Positions 12,159 to 23,700 of a stretch of 64,000 bases of DNA are shown here, piece by piece (positions within the stretch are counted from its first letter, which is position 1; each line of letters begins with the position of its first letter). The notes under the pieces were generated by a model. That model saw only the letters and a program-made list of their open reading frames with translations, ran no database searches and was not told the origin of the DNA. The position numbers and the translations under genes were made by a program. Source of the DNA: Apis mellifera (taxonomy: Eukaryota; Arthropoda; Insecta; Hymenoptera; Apidae); the NCBI RefSeq assembly GCF_003254395.2, contig NC_037652.1, forward strand, positions 3,187,001 to 3,251,000, given 5' to 3'.

Positions 12159-15114
12159 CGTATATCTTGGACACGAATCTGTTGGGCGTCTACTTATTTA
12201 GTTTTTCCATTAGGATGCTCGTTAATGCAGCTTTGTATGGAAAGTTAATATTTTGGTTTGCAAACAACTGACGGATCTATGGATCGGTTTTTTGCGCTGT
12301 TAATTAACACACCGATCCTCCAACGGTTTTCTTCATTCACGAGGAAAGGATGGTTTACGATAGTTGATACCGATCGACGCATTATGCTCGCTCGTTTCTA
12401 AACGCGTAAGATGGTTTGAGTGAATTTAGAGATGGAAATGTGCAAGGATGATGCTTGAAATATTTCTAAAATTGTTTAACTTCGGAGATTGTGGATGATG
12501 GACAATTTTAAATTCGATTCTAATTAAAATATGAGCTTGATCTTTATTTGGAATAAATTGAAGTTAGAAGGAAACGTATTTTGGAAAAAATTACTTTAAA
12601 AAAAATAAAACATTAGTAAATAAAGAAGTATAATTTAAATAAACTGAAACGTTAAGCAAATATTATAAGACCAAAACTGATACAAAATTTTATTTTGTTG
12701 AATTATTCAACTATCTATAAACATTTAATAAAATCCTCTCCAAATAATACAAAATTTGAACAGATCCGCCTTTTTCATTCTCTTTTTTTCAATGTAAGAT
12801 TTTCAAAATTCACAAATGGTGTAATTAATTTTTACTTCGCAATTCAACGTCGTAAAGGGTCGATCAGCAACAATAAAACTTATCGAAAGGTTGCCGGCAT
12901 GCGTTTCGAGAAAGAGGATTAATGATGCGAAATCATCCTCCCCTCCCCTCCTCTTCTAAAATTGATACCAAACCTGACGACTCTAATTGATTACGCGGCC
13001 GCCGGAACACGATTAATCATCGAAACCTCGCCGGATTTCGATCAACGGTCCACGCTTCCATGATTAATACCCGCTACAATGTTGACGATTCGAGGCCGTA
13101 TGTTCGACCGCTTGTATATTATAATAATGCTGGTGTGCGCGTGCGCGTGTATCGTTAGAGGCGATCCAGTACGCTCGAGTAACCGCCGAGTTACTTTCCC
13201 CAATAAATCGAAAAGAATGGACACACGCGTTGAATATAAACAACGGTGGAACAACGATTCTCGGCGGAAGATAGAAACGAGAAGGTTGTGTGTGATTAAT
13301 CGTACGTTATAAAGTAATGATTCCGTTCCCGTGAAACGCGAATCCTCGCTTAAGAGCAATTTTTTCAAAATTTGAAGCTCGTTTCTCTCCTAACTCTTTT
13401 CTCCCTTTCGAAAATTCTCTCATTCGAAGCAAGAAATTGATCGATCGATCTATCTTCATTCGTCGATTTTCCATTAATTTTCTATTAAAAATTACACGAT
13501 TCGTTTTATCTGTAATATAAATCCTCAATTTTCCAATTCTTTCAATATCACTTCTATCTTATTAATATCGATTCGATCTTATTCGAAGTATCTCTTAAAA
13601 TCTATTACACCACACCCCGGCAATTTACACTTCAGAAGCACGAATTTCAGAAGCGATCGACAGGATCCATGGCAAGACCAAACACCGTCCACCTGTTCCT
13701 CCTATCTCTCCACGATCTCTCCCTTCCCCGCTCGTGTTCGTTCAACCGCGATCCGCGCACAAACGTTTCTCTCGTTCGATTTTAATTGCGCAACGGGAGC
13801 GTTGGCATGCTAATTGCGACGAGAATTCTCCGTCGGCCGCGATAAAACCGAGCGAGCAGCGGTAAATCTGCGTTCTTCGAGAGGAGGAGGGGGGTGAGCG
13901 AACAATTAACCCTTTTCTTTTCGCGACATCAACCCGACGTTTGAAGGGAGAATTGTTTCGAGAGTTTTGAATTTTGAGATTCGTGAAAGGGAAATTGTTA
14001 AGCAAAAGAAGATTCCTAATAATCTTGATTTTTTTTTTTTTTTGAAAATATCTTTATTCGAAGGAAATTGAGTTGGTAATTGTAAAAAAAGAATTCTTAG
14101 TTGAGATCAATTATTCTGTTTGTTTGTTCTGTTAATTGATCAATTAATAAGTGATTAATCTCTTCTCTTGTCTCTTTAAAATTAGATTTCATAAAGAAAA
14201 TAATATTCATATCGAGGGATCATACGATCGATTCAAGGATAAAGAGGTAAATTAATCACCGGCATTATATAATTCGATTGAATCGAACAATTTCCCGAAA
14301 AAAAAATTCCCTCCGTATTGTAATTCTTTGCATTCTTCCTCGCTTCGTTAACTTCAATTCCTTCTCTCACGGTATCGGTAATGAAAATTTAATCATCATC
14401 GAGATAACGCCTAACGAGTGGAGATTTCTCCTCTCCTCCCTGATCCGTAGATGCACAAGTTGAGGTAGCCGAATGTGTGTAAAGACTCGAAGAGAACGAA
14501 CGACAAATCCCTTGGAGAAAATTCGTCGAAATCACATCCTCCGTTCATCACGCGCCGTCGAAGAAAATTCGCCTTCCTTCCGTTTCACTCATCTTCCGGA
14601 TCCCGCCGCGATCGAGCGAATTAAATCGAATTACATTCGATAAGGATCTGAGAGAATCGGGCTTGTAAATCGGGCAGGCGCTGCTTGTTTATTAAAATAA
14701 CAAATCGACGGTTGTAAAGTGCAGCGCAACACCTCGCGATATTACGAATTCAGCGCATACGCAAATTAGATTCAGACATTTTTAATTAACGAATCGAGAT
14801 AAGAAGGATCGCCGGGGGATTAATTATAAACTATCAAGCTAATTGCGCGTTTCTAACTCTTTTTTTTTCTTCTTTGCCTTTGAAAAAGTGTATAACAGAT
14901 ATGTGTACAGATATCGCGCGGAAGATTCACGGGAAACGCGTTAAAATTTTAAATCGATTCTTATCGATATGATATTGTACATAAAGCGTGATAAAGCGTT
15001 TTTAAATTTTGTGGAGAGGAAGAGATATATCGTGCCCATCCATGATATTTCAAACGTTGGACACGTCTAGTTTACACTTTCGAGAAGAGTGTAAGATAAA
15101 GATAAATAAATTTG

Positions 15115-15300
15115 CCGTTCAAACATCTTCAAACATCTTCAAACGTCTTCAAACTTGCTCTTAATTCTCGAATCTGCCTTTCCGATAACATTTTCGAGAA
15201 AGGTATGGGGAAAAAATAAATAAATTTACCGTTCAAACGTCTTCAAACGTCTTCAAACATCTTCAAACATCTTCAAACATTTTCAAACGTCTTCAAACGC
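15115..15300. repeat. Short 10-bp tandem repeat CTTCAAACRT
   Basis: Two clusters of CTTCAAACAT/CTTCAAACGT decamers are present, at about 15117-15155 and 15233-15300, separated by related sequence containing AATAAATTTRCCGTTCAAAC. Confidence 0.9.
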
Positions 15301-15704
15301 CCCTCCTTCCCCCCTAAACAAGATCAAGAGGGGTAAATGGGATCGAATAACGTGTAATTACGCTCTCTCGAGAGGCGAATCGCGTGCGCTTGAGAGTGGC
15401 TTGTTCTCGCGCTTGTTAAGATTCATAAAGCGGAGCATGCGTTACACGCGACCCGGTGTCCCGATCATTAGGCCTCTAATTAAGCGCGATTATCCCCCTC
15501 CTCCCTTCCTCCCTCACCCCGTGTAATTAGCCAAACGAAGAAACGAAATGAAACGAAACGAAAGAATGAAAGAGAAAAAAAGTGGGGGGAAAAAACGGCA
15601 TTCAAAGCCCGTGCGTGAAAATTTGTACAATACAATTACAAAACTCGTGACACGCACAGTTTTGTTGTATGGAAATACTGTTGTTAATTGTTATCGGTCG
15701 GACG

Positions 15705-15798
15705 AAAAAAAAGAAAGAAAGAAAGAAAGAAAGAAAAAGAAAAAAAAGAAGAAGAAGAAGAAGAAGAAGAAGAAGAGAAGGAGGAGAAAAAAAAAATT
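15705..15798 (+). repeat. Purine microsatellite (GAAA)n(GAA)n
   Basis: GAAA units pass into AAG/GAA units and an A-run. The Lys/Arg-rich open frames overlapping it come from this repeat. Confidence 0.95.
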
Positions 15799-16849
15799 TA
15801 TCGCGCGCGAAAAGACACAAGAGAGTGATTGTGTTGTTCGTCAAAAACTTGCGAAACGTCGTTTTGATTTACCAGTCACGCCCGAGGGTTCGTTAATTCC
15901 TAATTATTTCGTCGGCACGGGAAGACTACGCCGAAGCATTTGAGAAGGATCGTTAGGAGTTTCACGACCGAGCCTTCGGCGTTGAAAGTCCCCAGTGTTT
16001 AATGAATTAACGAACGGAGCCTTGGGGTTTATTACTTTTTGGCGAGTGCACGATGACAACGTGATCTCGGTGACTAATGGCTATCGAGTTAACGTCGTTT
16101 TAGAGGCACTGTTTCGACAGGATAATTACGGTATTAACGGTTAGATTGTGATACATTAAACGTATCCGCCCCGGGAAAACTATTTTACACGTACACGCAG
16201 TTTTTCGACAGTTTTTCCAAATTTTATTTCAAATTCGTTATCGTTCTCGTCCTACGATGGAATTGAAAGTTATTTCGAGAAATAACGAAGACTCTTTTAG
16301 CGAACTCTTTCAGCATTCTCTTTTAAATCCGTTCCTTTGATTCCTTTATTAATTTCCTTCTCTATCCTTATCTTACGTACGTAAGAGGAAGAAGAAGGAG
16401 AAGAGAGGAAACAATGCACACCTTGGAAAAATATCAATTTTTATTCCAAGATAACGTTGATACTACCTCCAATCCGGTAATCAGGTTTCTCAATCCGCTT
16501 ACATATCTATAATTTTCCTCTTTGATGAATCAGATAAATAAATATAACCTGATGATTAACATTCGACATTGCAATCATCGTGTGTGCAAACGTTACGCAA
16601 AACGTTACGTTAATTATAATCATTAATCCTTCCCTCCCCTCCCTCCCTCCTAATCCTATTCTTCCTGTTCTCCATTCGAATCGAGGATAGGATTAAAATT
16701 CATCGCAAGAAAAGATTATCGCTCGAAATTAATCGTAATTAATTCCTCGAAATTGTCGTCCACGAATCGTTGCAATAAACTGATTTAAACTGATTCCTCC
16801 TCACTTATCACTCATAATTAAACTAAGAGCAAGAAGGTTTAATTAACGA

Positions 16850-16960
16850 GGTCAGGCGTTAACATGCAACCTGCTATAGCGGTGTTTAAAGGGTCACTAA
16901 GCGCCGCTTGAACTTGTATCGCTCCACGCTAATTGCATTCCGAACATAACCTTAATGATG
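16850..16960. promoter_or_regulatory. Complex island with a nuclear-receptor-like half site
   Basis: AAAGGGTCACT near 16888 contains a GGGTCA half site. GCTAATTGCATTCC near 16929 contains a homeodomain TAATTG word. The block stands out from AT-rich flanks. Confidence 0.25.
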
Positions 16961-17509
16961 CTATCGTACTTCCTCGCTTTCCGCAATTCTTTCTCTCGAG
17001 AACGATCTCGCAGAATCTTTATCCGTTAAACATTGAAATTTCCAATCTCTAACATCTCAATCTGATACATTTGAAATATTCGAATATTTTCATACTCGTT
17101 GATTAAAATTTACAATTAAACGATTATTAAGCGAAATAAAATCCTTTCGATTTTAGAGAATTTATCTCTAATTATTTTCATATTCTTAAACCTAACCTCG
17201 ATTAAGAAAAAAAAAGAAAAATTCGTATCGAAAAGCTTCCGTTGCGAATGGAAAATGTATTCAAAATTATTCGATGAATACACGAGTGTGAGTTAAATTT
17301 AACAGAACCCCCTGTAAAGAGCGAAAGCCTGTTCAAACCTAACCTGACCTAACCTAAAAAAAAAAACCTTCGTCCAAATACCAAAATCCATTATACATAT
17401 ATATCCCGAACCGTGTCGTGAAATTTATTCGGGGGAAGAAAGTACAAATTTTCCCTATTAACGATCACCCTTACAAGGAAACAAGAGGCGAGGATTACAA
17501 GGAGGATGC

Positions 17510-17760
17510 AAGAAGAGCGAAAGCCTGTTTTCGCGACGCGGAACAAGATGGCGGCGAGCCGCGTCGCTCCTCCATTCTCCCAGCTTAATTCACCCTTGTC
17601 TCCCCTTGCTTTCCTTCTCCCCCTCTCTCCTTCTCTCCCTCCCCTCTCCCCCCTCCTCTTTTCTTTTTGGAATACGCCCATGGAAATACGTGACGGACGT
17701 GATATATGCACGCAGATATAACGCATCTGGATCGTTTGGACGGAAAGTCGAACAACCGAA
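17510..17760. promoter_or_regulatory. GC-rich block with a perfect YY1-like word
   Basis: CAAGATGGCGGC at 17544-17555 matches the YY1/Pho-like core, a word often just downstream of transcription starts or in Polycomb elements. A pyrimidine-rich tract follows. No gene start could be supported here. Confidence 0.28.
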
Positions 17761-19821
17761 AGTCAGTCCACCACCATCAACCCTTGGTCGATTATTAGCA
17801 TATCAAACCTCTCGTTACTACTTTCGTGGATCCCCGGTTTCCGGAGAGGAGACCGATAATAAAGGAATCTGATGGAAACTCGGCTTAAAAGCGAGGGCTT
17901 CTTTCTTTTTTTTTTTTTTTTTTTTTTTAGGGCTGGTCGATTGGATAGTTTGGGGATATAATGGTGTGTTGCGGAGCTGGTCGAAACTGGTCATCTCTGG
18001 AAATGGAGCGTCGGGGAACGGTGTTTTCTATGGTGCGCGCGGCAGTGGTGTTTGTTGCAAGGTGAGGATTGATTTAAGCAAGGGATAGTTGGGTTAAGTT
18101 GGGTGGTGAGATAGGATCGAAGATGGTGGAAACGAGGTTTGAAGATTTATGGACACCTTGTTAGGATACTTGGCGTCTCTGGCTGGAGCTTCTAGGTTAT
18201 TACCTCAAGGCGAGATTTTGGTATTGCAGTTTCGATTCTTCGGGTGATAAAATCTTGGATTATTGGTCGTTTAACTTGAAATCTCATTTTGAGGATGTTC
18301 TACAGAGTTGTTGGCTATTTCGTGAAATTTACTACTTTCTTTGAAATTTTTACTTTTACGCTAGAATATTGCATGATTGATGTTTACTTAATAGTATATA
18401 CCGTTGTTAAATAATGGATAATAAAATAGATATATTGTGAGGAATAAATAGAAATTTTGTTTTAAAAAATTAATTTAATATCCAAATTTATTAACGAACG
18501 ATAAAATTTTTATTATATAAGCTTTTTGATTTCTCTTTCCTTTTTTCTCTCTATTTTTTTCTTTTTTCTCGGCCGAATGAAAAATTTGTCAAAAAGTAAA
18601 AAATTGTAGATCGCGAAACATTCGTCGAGGTCGAATAACGATTTGTTATTCGAAACAAAATCATCGGTTTTAGAAAAGATTTACTCGTCGAGAGAATCAA
18701 TCAGAAGAAATCTTGTACAACAAGAGGAAAGTTCCAACTTTCCTTCCTTACTTTGTTTTATATAAAACTTGAAATTGTTACAAATAAAAATATATCCATT
18801 TCTCGGCGGGGAAAAAAATCCTCAATTGCAAATTAATATTAAGCAAATTCGGGATGCATGGATTAGACAAGCTGTGAATGAAGTTTTGTTTACAGATAAT
18901 TGAACATCTATTCTCGTTAAACAAGGTAATTTGATGCCAGATTCGCACCTTGTGTTGTAATTATCGTTCTAATTATCGAGTAATTATCCACGATAGCATG
19001 GCAACCAATGCGATTTTTGCAAATCGTTTTGACGGAAATAATTGTTCACAGACGTCGAGATTAATCATCACGAGCCATCATCGTCTCGTGTACTATTTCC
19101 ACGCTGTTAACTTTACTAATCTTTGATCAAATTTAATTGTACGACATTCGATCTGATCAAGACTGCACGCCATGAAATTACATCGAATTTTATTTTATTT
19201 TCCACCTTTTTTCGAATCTGGACACTCATGTTCGAATAATTGTTAAAATGTTTGTCGAGGATGAAAATAAATTATAATTGTAATTACGATAATAAATTTT
19301 TGCTGTATCTGATTATACGCTTCTCCTAATCTTTCTATCTATATTTATACCGGGTTATAAATTTTAACACCTGGACGGAATATTAATTTAAATAATTGTC
19401 AGTAAAATTTCTATATTTTATTCTATCCTCGATTATTATATTATCCAGAAAAAATTTGAACGAAACTTTATGAAATAATTTATTAAAAATTATCGCTTTA
19501 TTTTTCAACTCTTCTTTCCTTCGAATAATAATTAATCCTTTAATGCATAAAAATTTAAGATGCCAGATATCGGAATAGAAATGAATATTAATTAAATTCT
19601 CCAACGATGTACCAAGTGTTAATTAAATGATTTTGAAAAGAGATCGTAAAAATCCACCAAATGAGACAATTCCAATCCTCGCCAAATATTTCCAAAATAT
19701 CCCCTTAAAAAATATAACACTTTTAAGAATTAGTTTTGACGAATCAACGAATGATTGCAAACACGATTGACACGAGGGTTGGAACTCGAGAAGGGGTTGA
19801 TCCTATCGAATAGACGGAGGA

Positions 19822-19830
19822 TGTTACCTG
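19822..19830 (-). other. Splice donor of EMX intron 2 (homeodomain Q44|V45)
   Basis: Minus-strand CAG|GTAACA. The next in-frame residues (V-T-S-S-V-Y) depart from the invariant KVWFQNRR after the coincidental Val, so the exon must end here. From memory, vertebrate EMX genes have an intron at the same place. Confidence 0.9.
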
Positions 19831-20000
19831 CGTTTCCGTCAACGAGAGCGCCTGCGCCAGCTGCTTCCTCTCCGCGCCGACGACGTAGTGATTTTTCTCG
19901 AACGCGTGCTCCAGCTTCAGCAACTGACTGGGGCTGAAGGCCGTCCTTATTCTCTTCGGCTTCCTGAATGGCTGGAGGAGAAAGCCCGGTATGTCGGGAC
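19828..20000 (-). CDS. ems: Coding exon 2 of the EMX gene: first 44 residues of the homeodomain
   Basis: The 173-nt exon plus the 1-nt carry-over gives 58 codons (residues 302-359). It starts GPDIPGFLLQPFRKPKRIRT and runs into the homeodomain, with R5, F8, L16, F20 and the EMX-typical YVVGAERK string all present. It ends LSLTETQ, homeodomain position 44. The acceptor is a pyrimidine-rich run ending TTCCAG directly before 20000. The donor is CAG|GTAACA at 19828/19827 in phase 0. Helix 3, with DNA-contacting W48, F49, N51 and R53, must be on a further exon at lower coordinates; I did not find it in 1-19827, so the gene is cut by the window. Together with exon 1 this gives 359 residues before the missing C-terminal exon. 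The family call is very secure; the choice between ems and E5 is not. Confidence 0.95.
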
Positions 20001-20020
20001 CTGGAACACACAGAGGCAAG
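20001..20020 (-). other. Splice acceptor of EMX intron 1
   Basis: The minus strand reads CTTGCCTCTGTGTGTTCCAG, a pyrimidine-rich tract ending in AG at 20002-20001. The frame after it gives GPDIPGFLLQPFRKPKR, continuing exactly into the homeodomain. Confidence 0.9.
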
Positions 20021-20335
20021 AAACACACATGAATTACTCAATGTCACTCCCCGGCTACGAGATGAAATTATTCCCGTGATTTATGCTGGCACGCGCGAAC
20101 GAACGAAATTGTCGAGTCGGGATCACGCTGGTTTTAAATTTAAAAAAAAATGTTTCATCTCGTTGATATCGACATCGATTTGATATCGCCGATAACCGTG
20201 AATTTATTTTTCCACTATCGAAACATATTTATATCTTACACATCTTTTACAGCGTCGCACGGATTTCTAGCTATTCCAATATTCTTCCTCTATGGTGATT
20301 TTTCGGGAGGGATGAAAAGATAAAACGATGCGATC

Positions 20336-21146
20336 GAATAAAATTTCATCATCGTCAAATGATATACGAAAACGAAGTATTTCGATATTTTCCATTTGAT
20401 GTCAAAGTAAGAAATCTCTGTAAATATTGAAATTCAAAGAAAATATGAAAAAATATTCCATCAACATCTCTAAATTTAAAATTAAAATATAAGAAGAGAA
20501 AAGGAAAAAAAGAGGCCACCGAAAAGCTAGGGAAAAATTTACCAAGCAACAACTCGACAGCGCCATCTCGAAAACCCTATATAATTCATTAGCGATTAAT
20601 TTTTCGAATAAAATTTCATCATCGACAAATGATATACGAAGACGAAGTATTTCGTTTCGATTCGATATTTTGCATTTGATGTTGAAGTAAGAAGTCTCTG
20701 TAAATATTGACGAAATTCAAAGAAAGTATAAAAAAATATTCCATTTCTAAATCGATTAAAATATAAGAAGAGAAAAGGAAAGAGAAAGAAAGAGGCCACC
20801 GAAAAGCTAGGGAAAAATTTACCAGGCAACAACTCGACAGCGCCATCTCGAAAACCCTATATAACTCATTAACGATTAATTTTTCGAATAAAATTTCATC
20901 ATCGACAAATAATATACGAGACAAAATATTTCGATATTTTGATGTTGAAGTAAGAAATCTCTGTAAATATTGACGAAATTCAAAGAAAATATAAAAAAAA
21001 TATGCCATCAACATCTCTAAATTTAAAATTAAAATATAAGAAAAGAAAAAGGCCACCGAAAAGCTAGGGGCGAAAAATTTACCAAACAACAACTCGACAG
21101 CGCCATCTCGAAAACCCTATATAACTCATTAACGATTAATTTTTCA
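20336..21146. repeat. Three-copy tandem repeat, 260-280-bp units, next to exon 2
   Basis: Units begin with AATAAAATTTCATCATCG near 20336, 20606 and 20886, and end with CTCGACAGCGCCATCTCGAA followed by AACCCTATATAA and GCGATTAATTTTT-like sequence. The array starts 336 bp from the EMX exon 2 acceptor, inside intron 1. The overlapping open frames on the minus strand are by-products of the repeat. Confidence 0.95.
20558..21108. promoter_or_regulatory. Three CTCF-like words, one per repeat unit
   Basis: CAGCGCCATCT occurs at 20558-20568, 20838-20848 and 21098-21108. The reverse complement AGATGGCGCTG resembles the insect CTCF core (AGRKGGCGC). The flanking CTCGACAG and CGAAAACCC are also invariant, so this is the best conserved part of the unit. 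Binding is not shown; the match is to a remembered consensus. Confidence 0.35.
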
Positions 21147-21445
21147 AAGGACGTCATCGCCACGAATGGTAAGCGGGCACGCAAGCCCGATTTCCTCGAC
21201 GGGGACGCGGGGGATAAAAGGATAGCGATGGAGAGAAAAGTAAGTGAAAGAGAAGAGAGGGGAAAGAGAGTAAAGAGAAACGAAACGAACACGAACTGCA
21301 CGAGCCGCTGGCTACCTAGAAGTCCGCTCCGGGTAATTGAGTATTCCACCTCGAAAGAGTCATGTCGATCGACCGATACCCACGTCTGCCGGAAGTCGGC
21401 CGGGATACTTTTGCCCGGAAACCTCGGGACGATAAATCGCTCGAT

Positions 21446-21479
<34 letters not shown>

Positions 21480-22727
21480 TCGGGCTAGCGTTTATCCCTT
21501 CCGACCTCGATCGAATTCGATTTTATTCTTTTCCCTTCTTTCTTTTTTCCATCCCAGCTCGGCCTCGAATCGGATTACGCAGCTGTGATTAATATTGTCG
21601 AAGATTATAATTTCGAGATTTAACTTTTAATTGGAATTTTTCTTTCTTTCTTTTTTTTTTTCTCTCTTAACATTGGATATACGCGTTATTCGTGGTGTAA
21701 TTATTGAATTAAATGGAGAGTTTGGAGAGTGTGTAATCGTGTGTGTGTGTGTGTGGAGATTTTATAAGAAGAAGAAGAATTTGGAGAGATTGGGATAATT
21801 TAATAAACGTGATTTAAATTACATATTTAAAGAATGTAATTTCCAGATTTTAATTGAGATTTTTTTCAACTTTTTGTGAACGGAATTTGGATGATAATTA
21901 TAATCTCGAAATTTAATTGAGATTTTCTATATCAAATTGGATCCATTAAATGAAGATTCAATGTTTAATTTTGATGAGAAATTGAAAGATGGAGAGTTAA
22001 AATTAATTTAGACAAATATCAACCATCGTAGAAAGATAACTAATCCTCCTTTTATCAAATATAATCCAAATTAAATTAAAACAAAAAAAAATTCCCTAGG
22101 AATATCTAAAATTTCGAAACAATTTCAAATCATCAATATTTTCCATAAATATCTATCCACTCGTCTAAGACAAACCAAAAAAAAAAAAAAAAGAAAGAAA
22201 GAAAAGAAAAAGAAAAAGCTTGCTATAATTTTAAATAATCGAGGCGCACACGATCGATCATCCTCGTATCGACTGACAATCATCCATTGGATCGTGGTCA
22301 GAGCATTGTTTACAGCCGGCCAAGGCAACGCGGGATCCATCAAGGATGCGCGTTTAAAAGCGGAGATCGCGGAGGAACGGTCGGCCGGGCACGTGGAAAA
22401 CGCGTCTTATTTAAGCAAGCTTGTGCATACGTGATGCGGCCATTAAGCCGCCGAGCCATCCGAGCGACCTTCTCGCTCGAGAGGCTCGCGAACGTGCGTG
22501 CGACTTAAAGACCCAGTTAACATTTCATGCATTCGCGTGGCGATGCGACTCCGCGATCGATCGATAGCCCGTGAACTGAATCTGCTTCGGCTTTTTATAT
22601 CCGGGGAACGCGATCGTGCACGCGTCACCGATTAACCGATGATTCTTCTCTTCTTCTCTTCCTTCTTTTCTCTTCCCTTCCCGAAAGGGAGGGGGGGAAG
22701 GGATTCGAACGAGATTTGCAAACGGAC

Positions 22728-23700
22728 GGAATCAACTGGATGGAGTTGTTTCAGCTTTCTCTGAATTTGGTTATTCTTAGTTTTCGTTTTTTTCTTTTTC
22801 TTTTTTATTTCCTTCTTTTTTGAAAATAGAAGTTTGGACGAAGTGGATGGAGTTGTTTTCTTTGAATTTGTTTAATCTCGGTTTCTCTTTTTTAGAGTGA
22901 GAAAATTGATATTTGGACGAAATTTGAAATGGAATTGCTTCAGATTTCTTTAAATTTGTTTATTCTTATCTAGACATTCTTAGTTTTTTCAAAAGAAGAA
23001 AGTTAAAGTTTGAATGAAATTTGCAAATGGATGGAATTGCTTTTCTTTAAATTTGTTTACTCTTAGTTTTTTTTGAAAAAGAGAAAGTTGAAATTTGCAA
23101 ATGGATGGAATTGCTTTTCTTTAAATTTGTTTACTCTTAGTTTTTTTTGAAAAAGAGAAAGTTGAAATTTCCAAATGGATGGAATTGCTTCAAATTTGTT
23201 TACTTTTGGTTTTTCTTTTTTCAAATGAGAAAGTTGGAATTTGGATGAAAGTTACAAATGGATGAAATTGCTTCAGGTTTCTTTAAATTTGTTTATTCTT
23301 AGTTTTTCTTTTCAAAAGAGGAAAATTGAAGTTTGGATGAAATTTGCAAATGGATGGAATTGCTTTTCTTTAAATTTGTTTATTTTTAGTTTTTTTTTGA
23401 AAAGGAGAAAGTTGAAATTTCCAAATGAATGGAATTGCTTCAGGTTTCTTTGAGTTTATTTATTCTTAGTTTTTTCTAAAAGAAGAAATTTCCAAATGGA
23501 TGGAATTGCTTCAGGTTTCTTTAAATTTGTTTACTCTTTTTTCCAAAAGAAGAAAGTTGAAATTTCCAAATGGATGGAATTGCTTCAGGTTTCTTTAAGT
23601 TTATTTACTCTTAGTTTTTTCCAAAAGAAAAAATTTTCAAATGGATGGAATTGCTTCAGGTTTCTCTAAATTTGTTTACTCTTAATTTTTTTTTTCAAAG
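22728..23700. repeat. Minisatellite of about twelve 70-100-bp units
   Basis: The phrase AAATGGATGGAATTGCTT or close variants recurs near 22736, 22840, 22928, 23027, 23099, 23175, 23257, 23350, 23424, 23494, 23568 and 23638. It is followed by CAGGTTTCTTTAAATTTGTT and a T-rich spacer of varying length. Confidence 0.93.

Larger units (their letters stand above)
1..19827 (-). other. Visible part of EMX intron 2; no coding exon recognised
   Basis: At least 19.8 kb lie downstream of exon 2 without a recognisable exon. I looked for the reverse complement of a VKVWFQNRR-type exon and saw none, though a by-eye scan could miss one. Contents by block: 1-890 mixed sequence with a moderately GC-rich part near 480-800; about 890-1780, 3620-4715 and 6030-6790 tandem arrays; 3120-3300, 8365-8600, 8930-9065, 10460-10690 and 16850-16960 higher-complexity islands; 15115-15300 a 10-bp repeat; 15705-15798 a purine microsatellite; 17510-17760 a GC-rich block with a YY1-like word. 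The remaining stretches (about 1800-2800, 6800-8200, 9080-10150, 10700-11600, 12200-15100, 18000-19800) are AT-rich with nothing I can name. Confidence 0.7.

Noticed and set aside
15548..15943. Lys-rich frame of 131 codons.
   Set aside because: Its bulk is the (GAAA)n(GAA)n microsatellite.
1..19827. EMX exon 3 (helix 3 of the homeodomain).
   Set aside because: No reverse complement of a KVWFQNRR-type coding sequence was seen; it is presumed outside the window.
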